Positions 27,833 through 36,907 of a DNA stretch of 64,000 nt are shown here, piece by piece. The stretch covers positions 1-64,000 of the forward strand of contig NZ_LOHX01000152.1 of the NCBI RefSeq assembly GCF_001559775.1, in the 5' to 3' direction. The notes below the pieces were generated by a model. That model was given only the letters and a program-made list of their open reading frames with translations. It was not told the origin of the DNA and ran no database searches. A program made the translations under genes and the position numbers. Position 1 is the stretch's first letter; the number at the start of each line of letters is the position of its first letter. Source of the DNA: Streptobacillus felis. GTDB lineage: Bacteria > Fusobacteriota > Fusobacteriia > Fusobacteriales > Leptotrichiaceae.

Positions 27833-29812
27833 ATGAAAGTATATGCCAGTGATAATATTAGAAATGTGGGAATTTTAGGACATAGTGGTTCTGGAAAAAG
27901 TAATATGTTAGAATCATTAGAATTTACAGCAAATTTAATTTCTAGAATTTCATCTCCAACAGAACAATTTAAAATGTCAAATACAACAACATTGTCTGCT
28001 GTAGAATATCAAAATATGAAATATAATTTATTGGATATTCCTGGTTATTCAGATTTTTATGGTGAATTAGAATCAGGATTAGCTGCTATAGCAGGTGCTA
28101 TAGTAACTATAGATGCAACTACAGATTTAAGTGTTGGTACTGAAATAGCTTTAGAATTAACAGAAGAAAGAAAAATACCTAAATTTATTTTTATTAATAA
28201 AATAGATTCTGATAAGGCAGATTATGTAAAAATTTTAAATCAATTAAGAGAAAAATATGGTAAAAAAATAGCACCTTTCCATATACCATGGGGAAAAGGT
28301 GATGATTTTAAAGGACATATTAATGTTGTTGATTTATTCGCAAGAAAATATAATGGAAAAGAATGTGAAACTGTTAAAATGCCTGAAGAATTTGAAGGTG
28401 AAGTACAATCAGTGAGAGAAATGCTATTAGAATCTGTAGCAGAAACTGAAGAAGTATTAATGGATAAATATTTTGCTGGTGAAGAATTTACAACAGAAGA
28501 AATACATAGAGGTTTAAGAAAAGGAGTATTAGATGGTACTCTAATTCCTGTGGTTTGTGGATCAACATATAAAAATATTGGATTACATACTACTTTTGAT
28601 ATGATGAGAGAATATTTACCTACACCAAAAGATAATAAGAAAAATATTGATATAGCAGAATTTGTAGGACAAGTATTTAAAACTGTGATAGATCCATTTG
28701 TTGGAAAAATATCATATGTAAAAGTACTTTCAGGAGAAATTAAAGCTGATTCTGAAATATATAATGTTAACAAAAGAGAATACGAAAAAGTAAATAAAAT
28801 ATATACTTTAGTTCACGGGGAAATGGTAGAATTACAAAAAGCTACTATGGGAGATATAGTTCTTCTAACTAAACTTAATTTTGCACAAAATTCAGATACT
28901 CTAGCTAAAAATGAGAAAATAGAAGCAATAGAAGAAATAAAATTCCCTAAAGAACAAATGTTAGTTGCAATAGAAGCAAAAAATAAATCTGATGAAGATA
29001 AAATATCAACAGCATTACATAAAATTAGAGAAGAAGATTCTTCACTTTATTGGAGACGTGTTGTTGAAACTGGACAAACAGTACTTGGAGTACAAGGAGA
29101 AATACATGCAAGTTCTGTAATAGCTAAATTAAAAGAAAGATATGGTGTAGAAGTAGTTACTGAAGAATTACAAGTTCCATATAAAGAAACTATTATTGGT
29201 ACATCTGATGTTCAAGGTAAACATAAAAAACAATCTGGTGGACATGGACAATATGGAGATGTAAAAATTAGATTTAGTCATTCAGAAAAAGAATTTGAAT
29301 TTGAAGAAGAAATAGTAGGAGGAGTAGTTCCTAAAGGATATATACCTGCAGTAGAAAAAGGTTTATTAGAATCAATGAAAGAAGGAGTACTAGCTAAATA
29401 TCCTGTTACAAATATTAAAGCCGTATTATATGATGGATCTTATCATGATGTTGACTCTTCAGAAATGGCATTTAAACTAGCAGCAAATCTAGCATTTAAA
29501 AAAGGTATGTTAGAAGCTAAACCGGTTTTATTAGAACCAGTAATGGAATTAAAAATAGTTGTACCTGAAGAAAACGTTGGAGATATCATGGGAGATATTA
29601 CTAAAAAACGTGGTAGAGTATTAGGAATGCAAGCAGTTGGAAAAGATAAACAAGAAATATCAGCAGAAGCTCCAATGGCAGAAACATTTAAATATTCTAA
29701 TGATTTAAAATCTATGACTCAAGGTAGAGGATATTTTGAAATGAATCTTGTAAGATATGAACAAGTTCCACATGATATAGCTAAAAAAATAATAGAAAAA
29801 GCTGAAAAATAA
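27833..29812 (+). CDS. EF-G-like translational GTPase (FusA2 type)
   Basis: A 659-residue GTPase with the full EF-G domain order but a divergent G domain. P-loop GHSGSGKS is at 16-23, G3 is DIPGYSDF instead of DTPGHVDF, and G4 is NKID. Domain IV contains GGHGQYGDVKI, and domain V ends with MTQGRGYFEMNLVRYEQVP. These features mark the second, non-canonical EF-G lineage (EF-G2-like), whose role in translocation, recycling or ribosome rescue is unclear. AGGAGGT precedes the ATG, with TTGTTT-16-TATAAT at 27765-27792. It is a single-gene unit; the canonical fusA is not in this window. Confidence 0.9.
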   Translation: MKVYASDNIRNVGILGHSGSGKSNMLESLEFTANLISRISSPTEQFKMSNTTTLSAVEYQNMKYNLLDIPGYSDFYGELESGLAAIAGAIVTIDATTDLSVGTEIALELTEERKIPKFIFINKIDSDKADYVKILNQLREKYGKKIAPFHIPWGKGDDFKGHINVVDLFARKYNGKECETVKMPEEFEGEVQSVREMLLESVAETEEVLMDKYFAGEEFTTEEIHRGLRKGVLDGTLIPVVCGSTYKNIGLHTTFDMMREYLPTPKDNKKNIDIAEFVGQVFKTVIDPFVGKISYVKVLSGEIKADSEIYNVNKREYEKVNKIYTLVHGEMVELQKATMGDIVLLTKLNFAQNSDTLAKNEKIEAIEEIKFPKEQMLVAIEAKNKSDEDKISTALHKIREEDSSLYWRRVVETGQTVLGVQGEIHASSVIAKLKERYGVEVVTEELQVPYKETIIGTSDVQGKHKKQSGGHGQYGDVKIRFSHSEKEFEFEEEIVGGVVPKGYIPAVEKGLLESMKEGVLAKYPVTNIKAVLYDGSYHDVDSSEMAFKLAANLAFKKGMLEAKPVLLEPVMELKIVVPEENVGDIMGDITKKRGRVLGMQAVGKDKQEISAEAPMAETFKYSNDLKSMTQGRGYFEMNLVRYEQVPHDIAKKIIEKAEK

Positions 29813-29813
29813 A

Positions 29814-29846
29814 ATACTAGGCATCAAGTGATGCCTAGTATTTTTG
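29814..29846. terminator. Bidirectional terminator after EF-G2
   Basis: A 12-base stem ATACTAGGCATC / GATGCCTAGTAT, 4-base loop and T-run, shared with the convergent minus-strand gene. Confidence 0.9.
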
Positions 29847-32579
29847 TATAATATTATTTTCTTTATCATAAAAAATATTTTTATTATCTATAATATTATA
29901 TTCTAATTTATTTTTTTCAAAAATAAGTCCATATTTTTCTTTTATTATACTAATCAAGTCTTCAATCTTTAAAGAATTGTAATCTGTAATAATTCTTTCT
30001 ATAATTACGTCAATTATTTTAATAGTATTATCAGAGTTAAACATCATTAAAATATTTTTTGTAGAATGTCTTGAAATTATTTCATCTTTCATTTCTGTTA
30101 AAATTGAAGAATAAAAGTAGTCGGGTAAGTTATCAGCAATATCATAATGATATCCTTTATCTCTTAAATATTTGATAGAAAAAATTTCATCTTTATTTAA
30201 CTTTGATAAAATATGGGAAATATATTCTTTTATTTTTTCTTTTGTAACACCTCTTTTATTTAATTCATTAATATTAATATATTTTCTATATTCATATTCC
30301 ACAATTTCAAAATTTCTTTTTAATTTAGATATCTCAGCATATGTTGCTGTAGTATTAGTAAGTTTTATTTTTGATAAATCAATTAATGGATTATTTTTAA
30401 ATAAGCTTATAATATAATTATGTATATTATTATATTTATTACTAACTACATAACCAACATAGTTTTTAAAATTTAGTTCATTTAAAGTAAAAGGATTAAT
30501 CTTTCCATTTTCTTCATATCCAAAAGTTTCATAAAATATATTTTTTAAATCAGTAGTTGTATAAAAATCTTCTGTTAGTTTTTCTTTTAGAATTTTTAAC
30601 TCATAATTTGATAAAAAATTATAGTCTATTTTCAAGATGTCATTTTCCATAAACATATTTAATTCATGTAAATAGTTTGAAAAAAAAGTTGGTTTCTCAA
30701 TACCGTATATCTTTTCATATTCTAATGCTAAATCATCCTTATGAATGGGTGCAGTTTCAAAAAGTAAATCTAATACTTGTTTTTGTCTACTAGCTTGACC
30801 AAATTCTAATGTAGGCATACGACCATAATTTATGTATTTAGATGGATATATTTTTTTTAGTAGATTATGTAATTCATATTGATCTCTAATATCGTATTTT
30901 TTCATTAGTTCTGGGTAATCTCTAAGGAATTTTAATGTAGATATTTCTACATCTTTATATTGCTCTAAGTTTAAAATATCTAATAATTCAGTATAATCAT
31001 TATTGTCTATGTTATAATATCTGAATTTTCCCATATTCCAAAGTATAAATTTACTATCTGATAATTGATTTATTACTCCACGACCTAAATTTATTATTTT
31101 ACTGGTAATTTTATTTTGAGGTATATGATTTATTACGTCGTTATATAGTTCTGTTAGCGTTTCAAAATCAATTCCATCAGTCGCAAGATTTTTTAATATA
31201 TATACTATTATACTTGTTCTGTCTATTTTGATTTTATCATCACCTAAATTAAAATAATCTCTATAAAAATATATATTTAAATCTTCTTTAATATATTTTG
31301 GGATTTTATTATCACTAAAAGCAAATCTCATTTCTTTTTTTCCTTTAGAATATTTTAAATCTAAATAATTATATGTAATTATACCATTTGTACTTTTAAA
31401 AGTTTCAAATGCTTTACAAGGTATGTTATAGTTTTGGAATAAATATGAATAATTTTCTTCTATGAAATAATCATTATTATAAAATGTATTTATTATTTTG
31501 CTTAATATTTGTCTTACTCTTTCTCTTGTTAGATTTAGTGGTTCTGCAATTGTTTGTAATGTTTTACCATTAATTTTTTCTGTAAAAATTTCTTTTTCCT
31601 TATCATCCAATTCAATCACTTTTTCCAATATTGACTTGTAAGAGTAAAAGTAAGTAATTTCATTTTCTATTTCATTTTCAAAAATATCATTATTTTTTAT
31701 CAATGAGTTAATGATATTATTTAAATAACTAAATTGTAAATAAGAATATCTTTCTGATAGTTTATTTTTTGATAAATATCTATTGATTTTTATACATGTT
31801 TTTATAGACTTATAATACTCATCAAATAGTAAATCTAAAAGTTCAAAATTATTAAATCCATCTATTTCAATTTTATTTTTAATTAAGTTTAGTTTATTTT
31901 TACTGATTGTATAATAAATTTCTTTATATTTGTAGTATAAAGTTTCAGATAAAAAATCAGAGTGAATTATATTCCTATTTTCTATGATAGGTATATATTT
32001 TTCAATTTCTATTAATACATTTTTTTTCATAGTTGGTGATAAATTTGTATTAATAAAATCACTGTAGGTAAAAATTCCAATATTATTTAAATATCTTAAT
32101 TTTGAACTTTTTTTCAAAATATGTTTTAATGATATATCGTATATTTCAACTAGATTATGTTGGAATGTTGTTGCTAATTTAAGACTATTTTCTAAATTAT
32201 TTATTGCAACTTCTATTTCTTTTATTTCATTGTTGTCAAAATTATTGGAATTCTTAAGTTTAGAAAATTCCTCTAAAGTTAATGGATCTATTTTAAATAA
32301 TTTTTTTGAAATTTTTGGATTTAAATTTAATTCTGTTAAAAAAAAGTTTTTAGCATTTTTATAATCTAAAATTTTATTTTGAAGAATATTATTATAAACA
32401 ATTTTTGTTTTCCCATAATTATAGATACATATTTTATCAATATTTTTTAGTTCTTCTAATGCAATATTGATTGAATCTTTATTATATGATTTAAATTCTT
32501 CATAGATTTCCTCAATAAAAAAATGAAAATTATTTTTTTTAATAAAATTTTCTATATCATGTATTAACTGATTAATCAT
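29835..32579 (-). CDS. Large protein with RNAP alpha-CTD-like and sigma region 4-like segments
   Basis: A 914-residue soluble protein. Residues 155-195 (KLRYLNNIGIFTYSDFI) resemble the helix-hairpin-helix RNA polymerase alpha C-terminal domain. Residues 318-362 have the sigma-70 region 4 pattern, with DDKEKEIF, a first helix ending GKTLQTIAEPLNL and the recognition helix TRERVRQIL. The N-terminal 60 residues and stretches near 440-520 and 590-645 look like degenerate winged helices. The rest is helical and rich in Lys, Asn and Ile. No sigma region 2 or enzyme motif is seen. It may be a transcription-associated or DNA-binding regulator. It follows the radical SAM gene after 65 bases that contain an 11-base AT inverted repeat. 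AAGGAG precedes the ATG. Confidence 0.78.
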   Translation of the reverse strand: MINQLIHDIENFIKKNNFHFFIEEIYEEFKSYNKDSINIALEELKNIDKICIYNYGKTKIVYNNILQNKILDYKNAKNFFLTELNLNPKISKKLFKIDPLTLEEFSKLKNSNNFDNNEIKEIEVAINNLENSLKLATTFQHNLVEIYDISLKHILKKSSKLRYLNNIGIFTYSDFINTNLSPTMKKNVLIEIEKYIPIIENRNIIHSDFLSETLYYKYKEIYYTISKNKLNLIKNKIEIDGFNNFELLDLLFDEYYKSIKTCIKINRYLSKNKLSERYSYLQFSYLNNIINSLIKNNDIFENEIENEITYFYSYKSILEKVIELDDKEKEIFTEKINGKTLQTIAEPLNLTRERVRQILSKIINTFYNNDYFIEENYSYLFQNYNIPCKAFETFKSTNGIITYNYLDLKYSKGKKEMRFAFSDNKIPKYIKEDLNIYFYRDYFNLGDDKIKIDRTSIIVYILKNLATDGIDFETLTELYNDVINHIPQNKITSKIINLGRGVINQLSDSKFILWNMGKFRYYNIDNNDYTELLDILNLEQYKDVEISTLKFLRDYPELMKKYDIRDQYELHNLLKKIYPSKYINYGRMPTLEFGQASRQKQVLDLLFETAPIHKDDLALEYEKIYGIEKPTFFSNYLHELNMFMENDILKIDYNFLSNYELKILKEKLTEDFYTTTDLKNIFYETFGYEENGKINPFTLNELNFKNYVGYVVSNKYNNIHNYIISLFKNNPLIDLSKIKLTNTTATYAEISKLKRNFEIVEYEYRKYININELNKRGVTKEKIKEYISHILSKLNKDEIFSIKYLRDKGYHYDIADNLPDYFYSSILTEMKDEIISRHSTKNILMMFNSDNTIKIIDVIIERIITDYNSLKIEDLISIIKEKYGLIFEKNKLEYNIIDNKNIFYDKENNIIQKY

Positions 32580-32603
32580 AAAAAACTCCTTGTATAATAA
32601 AGT

Positions 32604-32637
32604 TATATTATATTTTACATAATCTTAATATAATATA
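32604..32637. repeat. AT-only inverted repeat before the 914-aa gene
   Basis: Perfect 11-base arms TATATTATATT (32604-32614) and AATATAATATA (32627-32637) flank a 12-base loop, between the radical SAM stop and the start of the sigma-4-like gene. It includes a TATAAT on the minus strand, so it may be a promoter with an operator, or a weak terminator. Confidence 0.45.
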
Positions 32638-32644
32638 CTAATTG

Positions 32645-33760
32645 TTATCTGATTATATATTTATTTCTAATTTCAACTAATTTATCTAGATTTCTTCCTA
32701 AAAAATATTTATAACTTTCACAAAACTTATTTATATTATTTTGATCTTTATGTCTTTTACAACCACTTCTACAAATTTTTAAATACTTACAATTTTTACA
32801 ATTTTCATCTAATTTAAATGATTCTTTTACAAAATTTAATGCTTTTTCTGAAAATATAATATCAGGGATACTATCTGTATTTATGTTACCTAATCTTCTT
32901 TCATCAATAACATAGAAATCACATGGATAAACAGAACCGTCAGCTTCAATTACAGTATTTACAGAACAGTGACCAACCATATCACAAGCTTCTGGATTTC
33001 TTCCTGTAAGAATTAATAGTAGATTTTCAAAATATCTAATACTAATAATATTTCCTTTTTCTAAGTCTTCGTTCCATAAATTGAAAATTTCATCTAAAAA
33101 TTTACCATAATTCTCAGCAGTAAGTGTGTAATCTTGTTCATCATAATTTTTTAGAGGGTCAAGAGCAGGTATAAATTGTATAAATTTAAAATTTTGTTCT
33201 TTAAAAAAATTATATATTCTCTTAGCATTTTTAGCAACTTCAAAATTAATTACACACAGTATATTAAAATCTATATTATTTTCTCTTAATTTGTTGATGT
33301 TATTCAATACCGAATCAAAAGTTCCCTTTTGCCTAATATCTATTCTAAAAATATCGTGTATATCTTTAGTACCATCTAGTGAAACACCAATTAAATAGTT
33401 GTATTTTTTGAATAAATCAAACCATCTTTTGTTAAGTAATGTTGCATTAGTTTGTAATGAAAATGTTGTATTTATATTATTTTTATTATATTTCTCAACT
33501 AGTTCGTGTAATTTGTAGAAATAGTTTATTCCTCTCATAGTAGGTTCTCCACCTTGGAATAAAAAGTTTACCTGATATTCTACACAATCATAGACATTTT
33601 TAACTAGATTTTCTAATGTTTCAAAAGTCATATTTCCATAAGTATATGTTTCTCTATTTTCTGCTACATCAAAATAGAAACAATAACTGCATCTTAAATT
33701 ACAGTTACAAGATGCAGGTTTTATTAATAAATTAATACTTCTCAGTTTATTTAATTTCAT
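32645..33760 (-). CDS. Anaerobic sulfatase-maturase-type radical SAM/SPASM enzyme
   Basis: A 371-residue radical SAM enzyme. CNLRCSYC (C20, C24, C27) binds the catalytic 4Fe-4S cluster; FQGGEPTMRG follows. The C-terminal SPASM region has the pattern EADGSVYPCDFY and CKNCKYLKICRSGCKRH for auxiliary clusters. This is the architecture of anSME, which oxidises an active-site Cys or Ser of sulfatases to formylglycine, but no sulfatase gene is nearby, so another peptide substrate is possible. ATG 33760 is chosen because GAGG lies just before it, overlapping an in-frame GTG at 33772. Confidence 0.88.
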   Translation of the reverse strand: MKLNKLRSINLLIKPASCNCNLRCSYCFYFDVAENRETYTYGNMTFETLENLVKNVYDCVEYQVNFLFQGGEPTMRGINYFYKLHELVEKYNKNNINTTFSLQTNATLLNKRWFDLFKKYNYLIGVSLDGTKDIHDIFRIDIRQKGTFDSVLNNINKLRENNIDFNILCVINFEVAKNAKRIYNFFKEQNFKFIQFIPALDPLKNYDEQDYTLTAENYGKFLDEIFNLWNEDLEKGNIISIRYFENLLLILTGRNPEACDMVGHCSVNTVIEADGSVYPCDFYVIDERRLGNINTDSIPDIIFSEKALNFVKESFKLDENCKNCKYLKICRSGCKRHKDQNNINKFCESYKYFLGRNLDKLVEIRNKYIIR

Positions 33761-33822
33761 ATTATACCTCACTAATATGATTATACATCATATAATAAAA
33801 TAAAACAATATGATAAAAAATC

Positions 33823-33851
33823 TTGACTTAAAATGAATGATAAAGTATTAT
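33823..33851 (+). promoter_or_regulatory. Promoter of MATE-SDR-dapB operon
   Basis: TTGACT (33823-33828), a 17-base spacer and TATTAT (33846-33851). Confidence 0.7.
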
Positions 33852-33881
33852 TAGATATAATGAAATAAAAAGAGGTTATGT

Positions 33882-35240
33882 ATGAATAATTTATTTAAAA
33901 TGAATTTAGATGAAAGACGTGAGATGATAATTCATGGTGATACTGTAAAAACTATTATGTTTTTAACTATACCCATATTTATGATGGCTATAGTTCAGGT
34001 ATTAATTCCTTTTTCAGATGGATTATTCCTAAATAAAATTTTAGGGACAGATGTTGGTGCTGGTGTTTCGTATATGCAACCAGTATACAATATGTTAATT
34101 GCTATATCACAAGGACTTAGTGTAGTTGCTATGTCCATGATAGGTCAACTTAATGGTAAAGGAGATTTTAAAGGAGTAAAAAACGTTGCTATGCAAGTAT
34201 TAGTATTTGGATTTTTATTAGGAATACTATTGATGCCTGTATGTTTTTATGGTGCAAAATATTTAGCACCAATAGATCCTGTAATAAGAGAATATGCAAT
34301 AACATATTTTGCATTAAGTGCGTTTATTATACCATTTCAGTTTATGGCTGCTATATTTAATTCAATTAAAAGTGCAACTGGAGAGCCAGAAGCTACATTT
34401 TATAGAATGATAGTATTATTAATATTGAAAATTATTTTTAACTTTATATATTTAGTAATAATTAAAATGGGATTAGAAGGAGCTATATTTGCTTCTTTAA
34501 CGGCATATATATTTACAACTATATGGATGTATTATGATTTATTTATAAAGAAATCTAAATTTAAGTTAGATATATATGAATATAAGTTTGATTATCCTAT
34601 AGTAAAGGAAATGATAAGGTTATCAATACCAACTATAATATCGTTTACTTCTATAAATTTTGGTTTTTATTTAATAAACGGAGAAGTAGAAATATATGGA
34701 GCAGATGTACTTGCAGGTCTTGCTATTGCCTCACAAATTAGTAATATATGTTTTACTGTCCCTACATCTATAGGAACTACAGTAACAACTATGATAAGTA
34801 TGAATATTGGACTTGGAAATGTTGAAAAATCTAAAGATATATATAGAAAAGGTTTAATTATTGGTGAAATTATAGCATTAGTGTTATTAGTTTTAGTACT
34901 TTCTACATCTAAATATGTAATATCTTTATATGACCCTAGTGTAAATGTTGCAATTAAAACACAAGAAGCTTTAAATATTTATACATATTCAGTATTTCCG
35001 TTTGCTTTATTTATTATTACACAATCTGTATTTAATGCATTAGGAAGAAATGTTTATCCATTAATAATGTCTTTTTTAAGAATATGGGTTTTCAGATATT
35101 TATTTATAAGAATGACTAGTTCTTATTTAGGTTATTATTCTGTATTTTATGGTAACCTATTTTCTAACTTTTTAGCTGCAGCAATATTTTATATGATAAT
35201 TAGAAAGAGTAGTTGGAGGAGTAATATTAAATATGAATAA
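33882..35240 (+). CDS. MATE-family multidrug/cation antiporter
   Basis: A 452-residue membrane protein with about 12 helices in two homologous halves, similar in layout to MepA-like MATE exporters that expel cationic drugs using Na+ or H+ gradients. Conserved elements include IPIFMMAIVQVLIPFSD, ATGEPEATF and the second-half RLSIPTIISF. A Na+-coupled version would fit the Na+-type ATP synthase, but this is inference. Its end overlaps the next gene by 8 bases. Confidence 0.88.
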   Translation: MNNLFKMNLDERREMIIHGDTVKTIMFLTIPIFMMAIVQVLIPFSDGLFLNKILGTDVGAGVSYMQPVYNMLIAISQGLSVVAMSMIGQLNGKGDFKGVKNVAMQVLVFGFLLGILLMPVCFYGAKYLAPIDPVIREYAITYFALSAFIIPFQFMAAIFNSIKSATGEPEATFYRMIVLLILKIIFNFIYLVIIKMGLEGAIFASLTAYIFTTIWMYYDLFIKKSKFKLDIYEYKFDYPIVKEMIRLSIPTIISFTSINFGFYLINGEVEIYGADVLAGLAIASQISNICFTVPTSIGTTVTTMISMNIGLGNVEKSKDIYRKGLIIGEIIALVLLVLVLSTSKYVISLYDPSVNVAIKTQEALNIYTYSVFPFALFIITQSVFNALGRNVYPLIMSFLRIWVFRYLFIRMTSSYLGYYSVFYGNLFSNFLAAAIFYMIIRKSSWRSNIKYE

Positions 35241-36006
35241 ATATGTATTGATTACTGGAGCAAGCTCTGGTATAGGACAAGAACTTGCAAAAAAATATGC
35301 GGAGAAGGGGAATAATTTAATTTTAGTAGCAAGAAGAATTAATATATTAGAACAATTTAAGAATAATTATCCTGATATAGATATACATATATTACAAAAA
35401 GATTTAAGTAATGTAGAAAGTAGTAATGAAATTTATAAATATACAGAGGAAAATAATCTTTTTGTAGTAACACTAATAAATAATGCTGGTGTAGGTTTAT
35501 TTGGAAATTTTATAGAAACAGATCTTGAAAGAGAAATATCTATGATTAATTTAAATATAGTATCACTAGTATCTTTAACTAAGTTGTATTTAAAAAATAT
35601 GAAAAATAAAAATGAAGGACAAATATTAAATGTATCTTCAGTTGCAAGTTTTATGCCTGGACCAAAGATGAGTGTATATTATGCTACTAAAGCCTTTGTT
35701 ACATCTTTTTCTAATGCACTTTATCATGAATTAAAAGATAGTAATATTAAGGTTTCAATTTTAGCTCCAGGAGCAACAAGTACAGGTTTTGTTAAAAGTT
35801 CAAATTTAGAAAATTCTAAATTATTTGATAATATGCGGGTACAAACACCTGAATTAGTTGCAGATTATACTATGATAAATATGGGTAAAAGATTAATTAT
35901 ACCTGGTATTTTAAATAGATTATCAGTATTTTCTACTAGATTTACACCCACAAAATTACTAATGTATTTTGTTGAAAAAATACAACAAAGAAAGGATGAA
36001 AAATGA
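35233..36006 (+). CDS. Short-chain dehydrogenase, DltE-like
   Basis: A 257-residue classical SDR. The cofactor motif is TGASSGIG (8-15), then NNAG, catalytic Ser in NVSSVASF and YATK. AVARR-like residues after beta-2 (LVARR) favour NADP(H). The C-terminal part is extended and basic. It is most like the DltE/YdfG-type SDRs of unknown substrate. It overlaps both the MATE gene and dapB, which are likely co-transcribed. Confidence 0.88.
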   Translation: MNKYVLITGASSGIGQELAKKYAEKGNNLILVARRINILEQFKNNYPDIDIHILQKDLSNVESSNEIYKYTEENNLFVVTLINNAGVGLFGNFIETDLEREISMINLNIVSLVSLTKLYLKNMKNKNEGQILNVSSVASFMPGPKMSVYYATKAFVTSFSNALYHELKDSNIKVSILAPGATSTGFVKSSNLENSKLFDNMRVQTPELVADYTMINMGKRLIIPGILNRLSVFSTRFTPTKLLMYFVEKIQQRKDEK

Positions 36007-36719
36007 AAGTTTTATTAATAGGGGCAGGAGTTATGTCTGAATACTTAATTACTTCAATTAAAGAAAAAGGATATGAATTTATTGGAAGAGTAGACCTTTT
36101 TGGTAATGGAGAATTTGATTCTTTTTCATCAGTGGATAAGGATTTTGATGTAATTATTGATTTTTCAAACCATTTATTAACGAAAGATGTTTTAAATTTT
36201 GCAATGAATAAGAAAAAAAATGTATTAATTGCAACTACTGGTCAAACTGATGAAGAAATGGAAATAATAAAAGAAGCTAGTGAAAAAATTGCAATATTAA
36301 AATCTACAAATACTTCTTTTGGAGTAAATGCATTAAATAAGATAGTTGAATATGCAACAAAAATCCTTAATGAATTTGACATTGAATTAGTAGAAGCACA
36401 CCATAATAGAAAAGTAGATGCTCCTAGTGGTACAGCTGAAACATTACTTGATATAATAGATGAAAGTTTAGGGGAAAAAAGGGATAGAGTATATGGTAGA
36501 AGAAATGAAAAAAGAGAAAAAAAAGAAATAGGAGTTCATTCAATAAGAGGAGGTAATATAGTTGGAGAACACAATGTTATTTACTCTAAAGGTGATGAAA
36601 TAATAGAAATAAAACATAGTGCTTTATCAAGAAAAATATTTTCAGATGGTGCAGTAAATATAGTTGAAAAATTAGTTAAATTAGAAAATGGATTATTTAA
36701 TATGAAAGATGTAATGTAA
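36003..36719 (+). CDS. dapB: 4-hydroxy-tetrahydrodipicolinate reductase
   Basis: A 238-residue NAD(P)H-dependent enzyme converting HTPA to tetrahydrodipicolinate in lysine/DAP synthesis. The Rossmann motif is GAGVMS rather than GxxGxMG, the catalytic region is EAHHNRKVDAPSGTA, and HSIRGGNIVGEH binds substrate. Its length is slightly short. It overlaps the SDR by 4 bases (ATGA) and is separate from the lysC-dapA-dapF-asd cluster 2.4 kb downstream. Confidence 0.96.
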   Translation: MKVLLIGAGVMSEYLITSIKEKGYEFIGRVDLFGNGEFDSFSSVDKDFDVIIDFSNHLLTKDVLNFAMNKKKNVLIATTGQTDEEMEIIKEASEKIAILKSTNTSFGVNALNKIVEYATKILNEFDIELVEAHHNRKVDAPSGTAETLLDIIDESLGEKRDRVYGRRNEKREKKEIGVHSIRGGNIVGEHNVIYSKGDEIIEIKHSALSRKIFSDGAVNIVEKLVKLENGLFNMKDVM

Positions 36720-36745
36720 AAAGGAGAGTTTTAAACTCTCCTTTT
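36719..36745. terminator. Terminator after dapB
   Basis: A near-continuous palindrome AAAAGGAGAGTTT / AAACTCTCCTTTT with T-runs on both strands, between dapB and the convergent tRNA-Thr. Confidence 0.85.
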
Positions 36746-36769
36746 ATCTATACTTTAATTTTATTCAAG

Positions 36770-36845
36770 TGGTGCCGCTTATCGGATTCGAACCAATCAC
36801 CTGCTGATTACAAGTCAGCTGCTCTACCTAATGAGCTAAAGCGGC
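36770..36845 (-). tRNA. tRNA-Thr (UGU)
   Basis: 76 bases on the minus strand. Acceptor GCCGCTT pairs with AAGCGGC; the anticodon loop CTTGTAA gives UGU; T-loop GGTTCGAATCC; CCA encoded. Confidence 0.97.
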
Positions 36846-36854
36846 ATATAACTT

Positions 36855-36883
36855 ATTATACAAAAAAAGTTTTTAATTGTCAA
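36855..36883 (-). promoter_or_regulatory. Consensus promoter of tRNA-Thr
   Basis: On the minus strand TTGACA (complement of 36878-36883), 17 bases, TATAAT (complement of 36855-36860), 9 bases before the tRNA. Confidence 0.9.
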
Positions 36884-36907
36884 TAAAAAAAGGAGAAAAA
36901 TCTCCTT
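36884..36907 (-). terminator. Terminator of the minus-strand reductase gene
   Basis: A 7-base stem AAGGAGA / TCTCCTT with an AAAA loop and an A-run that is a U-tract on the minus strand. Confidence 0.8.

Noticed and set aside
28240-28773. Minus-strand open frame inside the EF-G2 gene
   Set aside because: Lies wholly inside a well-conserved GTPase gene, and its translation is Ser/Ile-rich with no ribosome site; it is a shadow frame.
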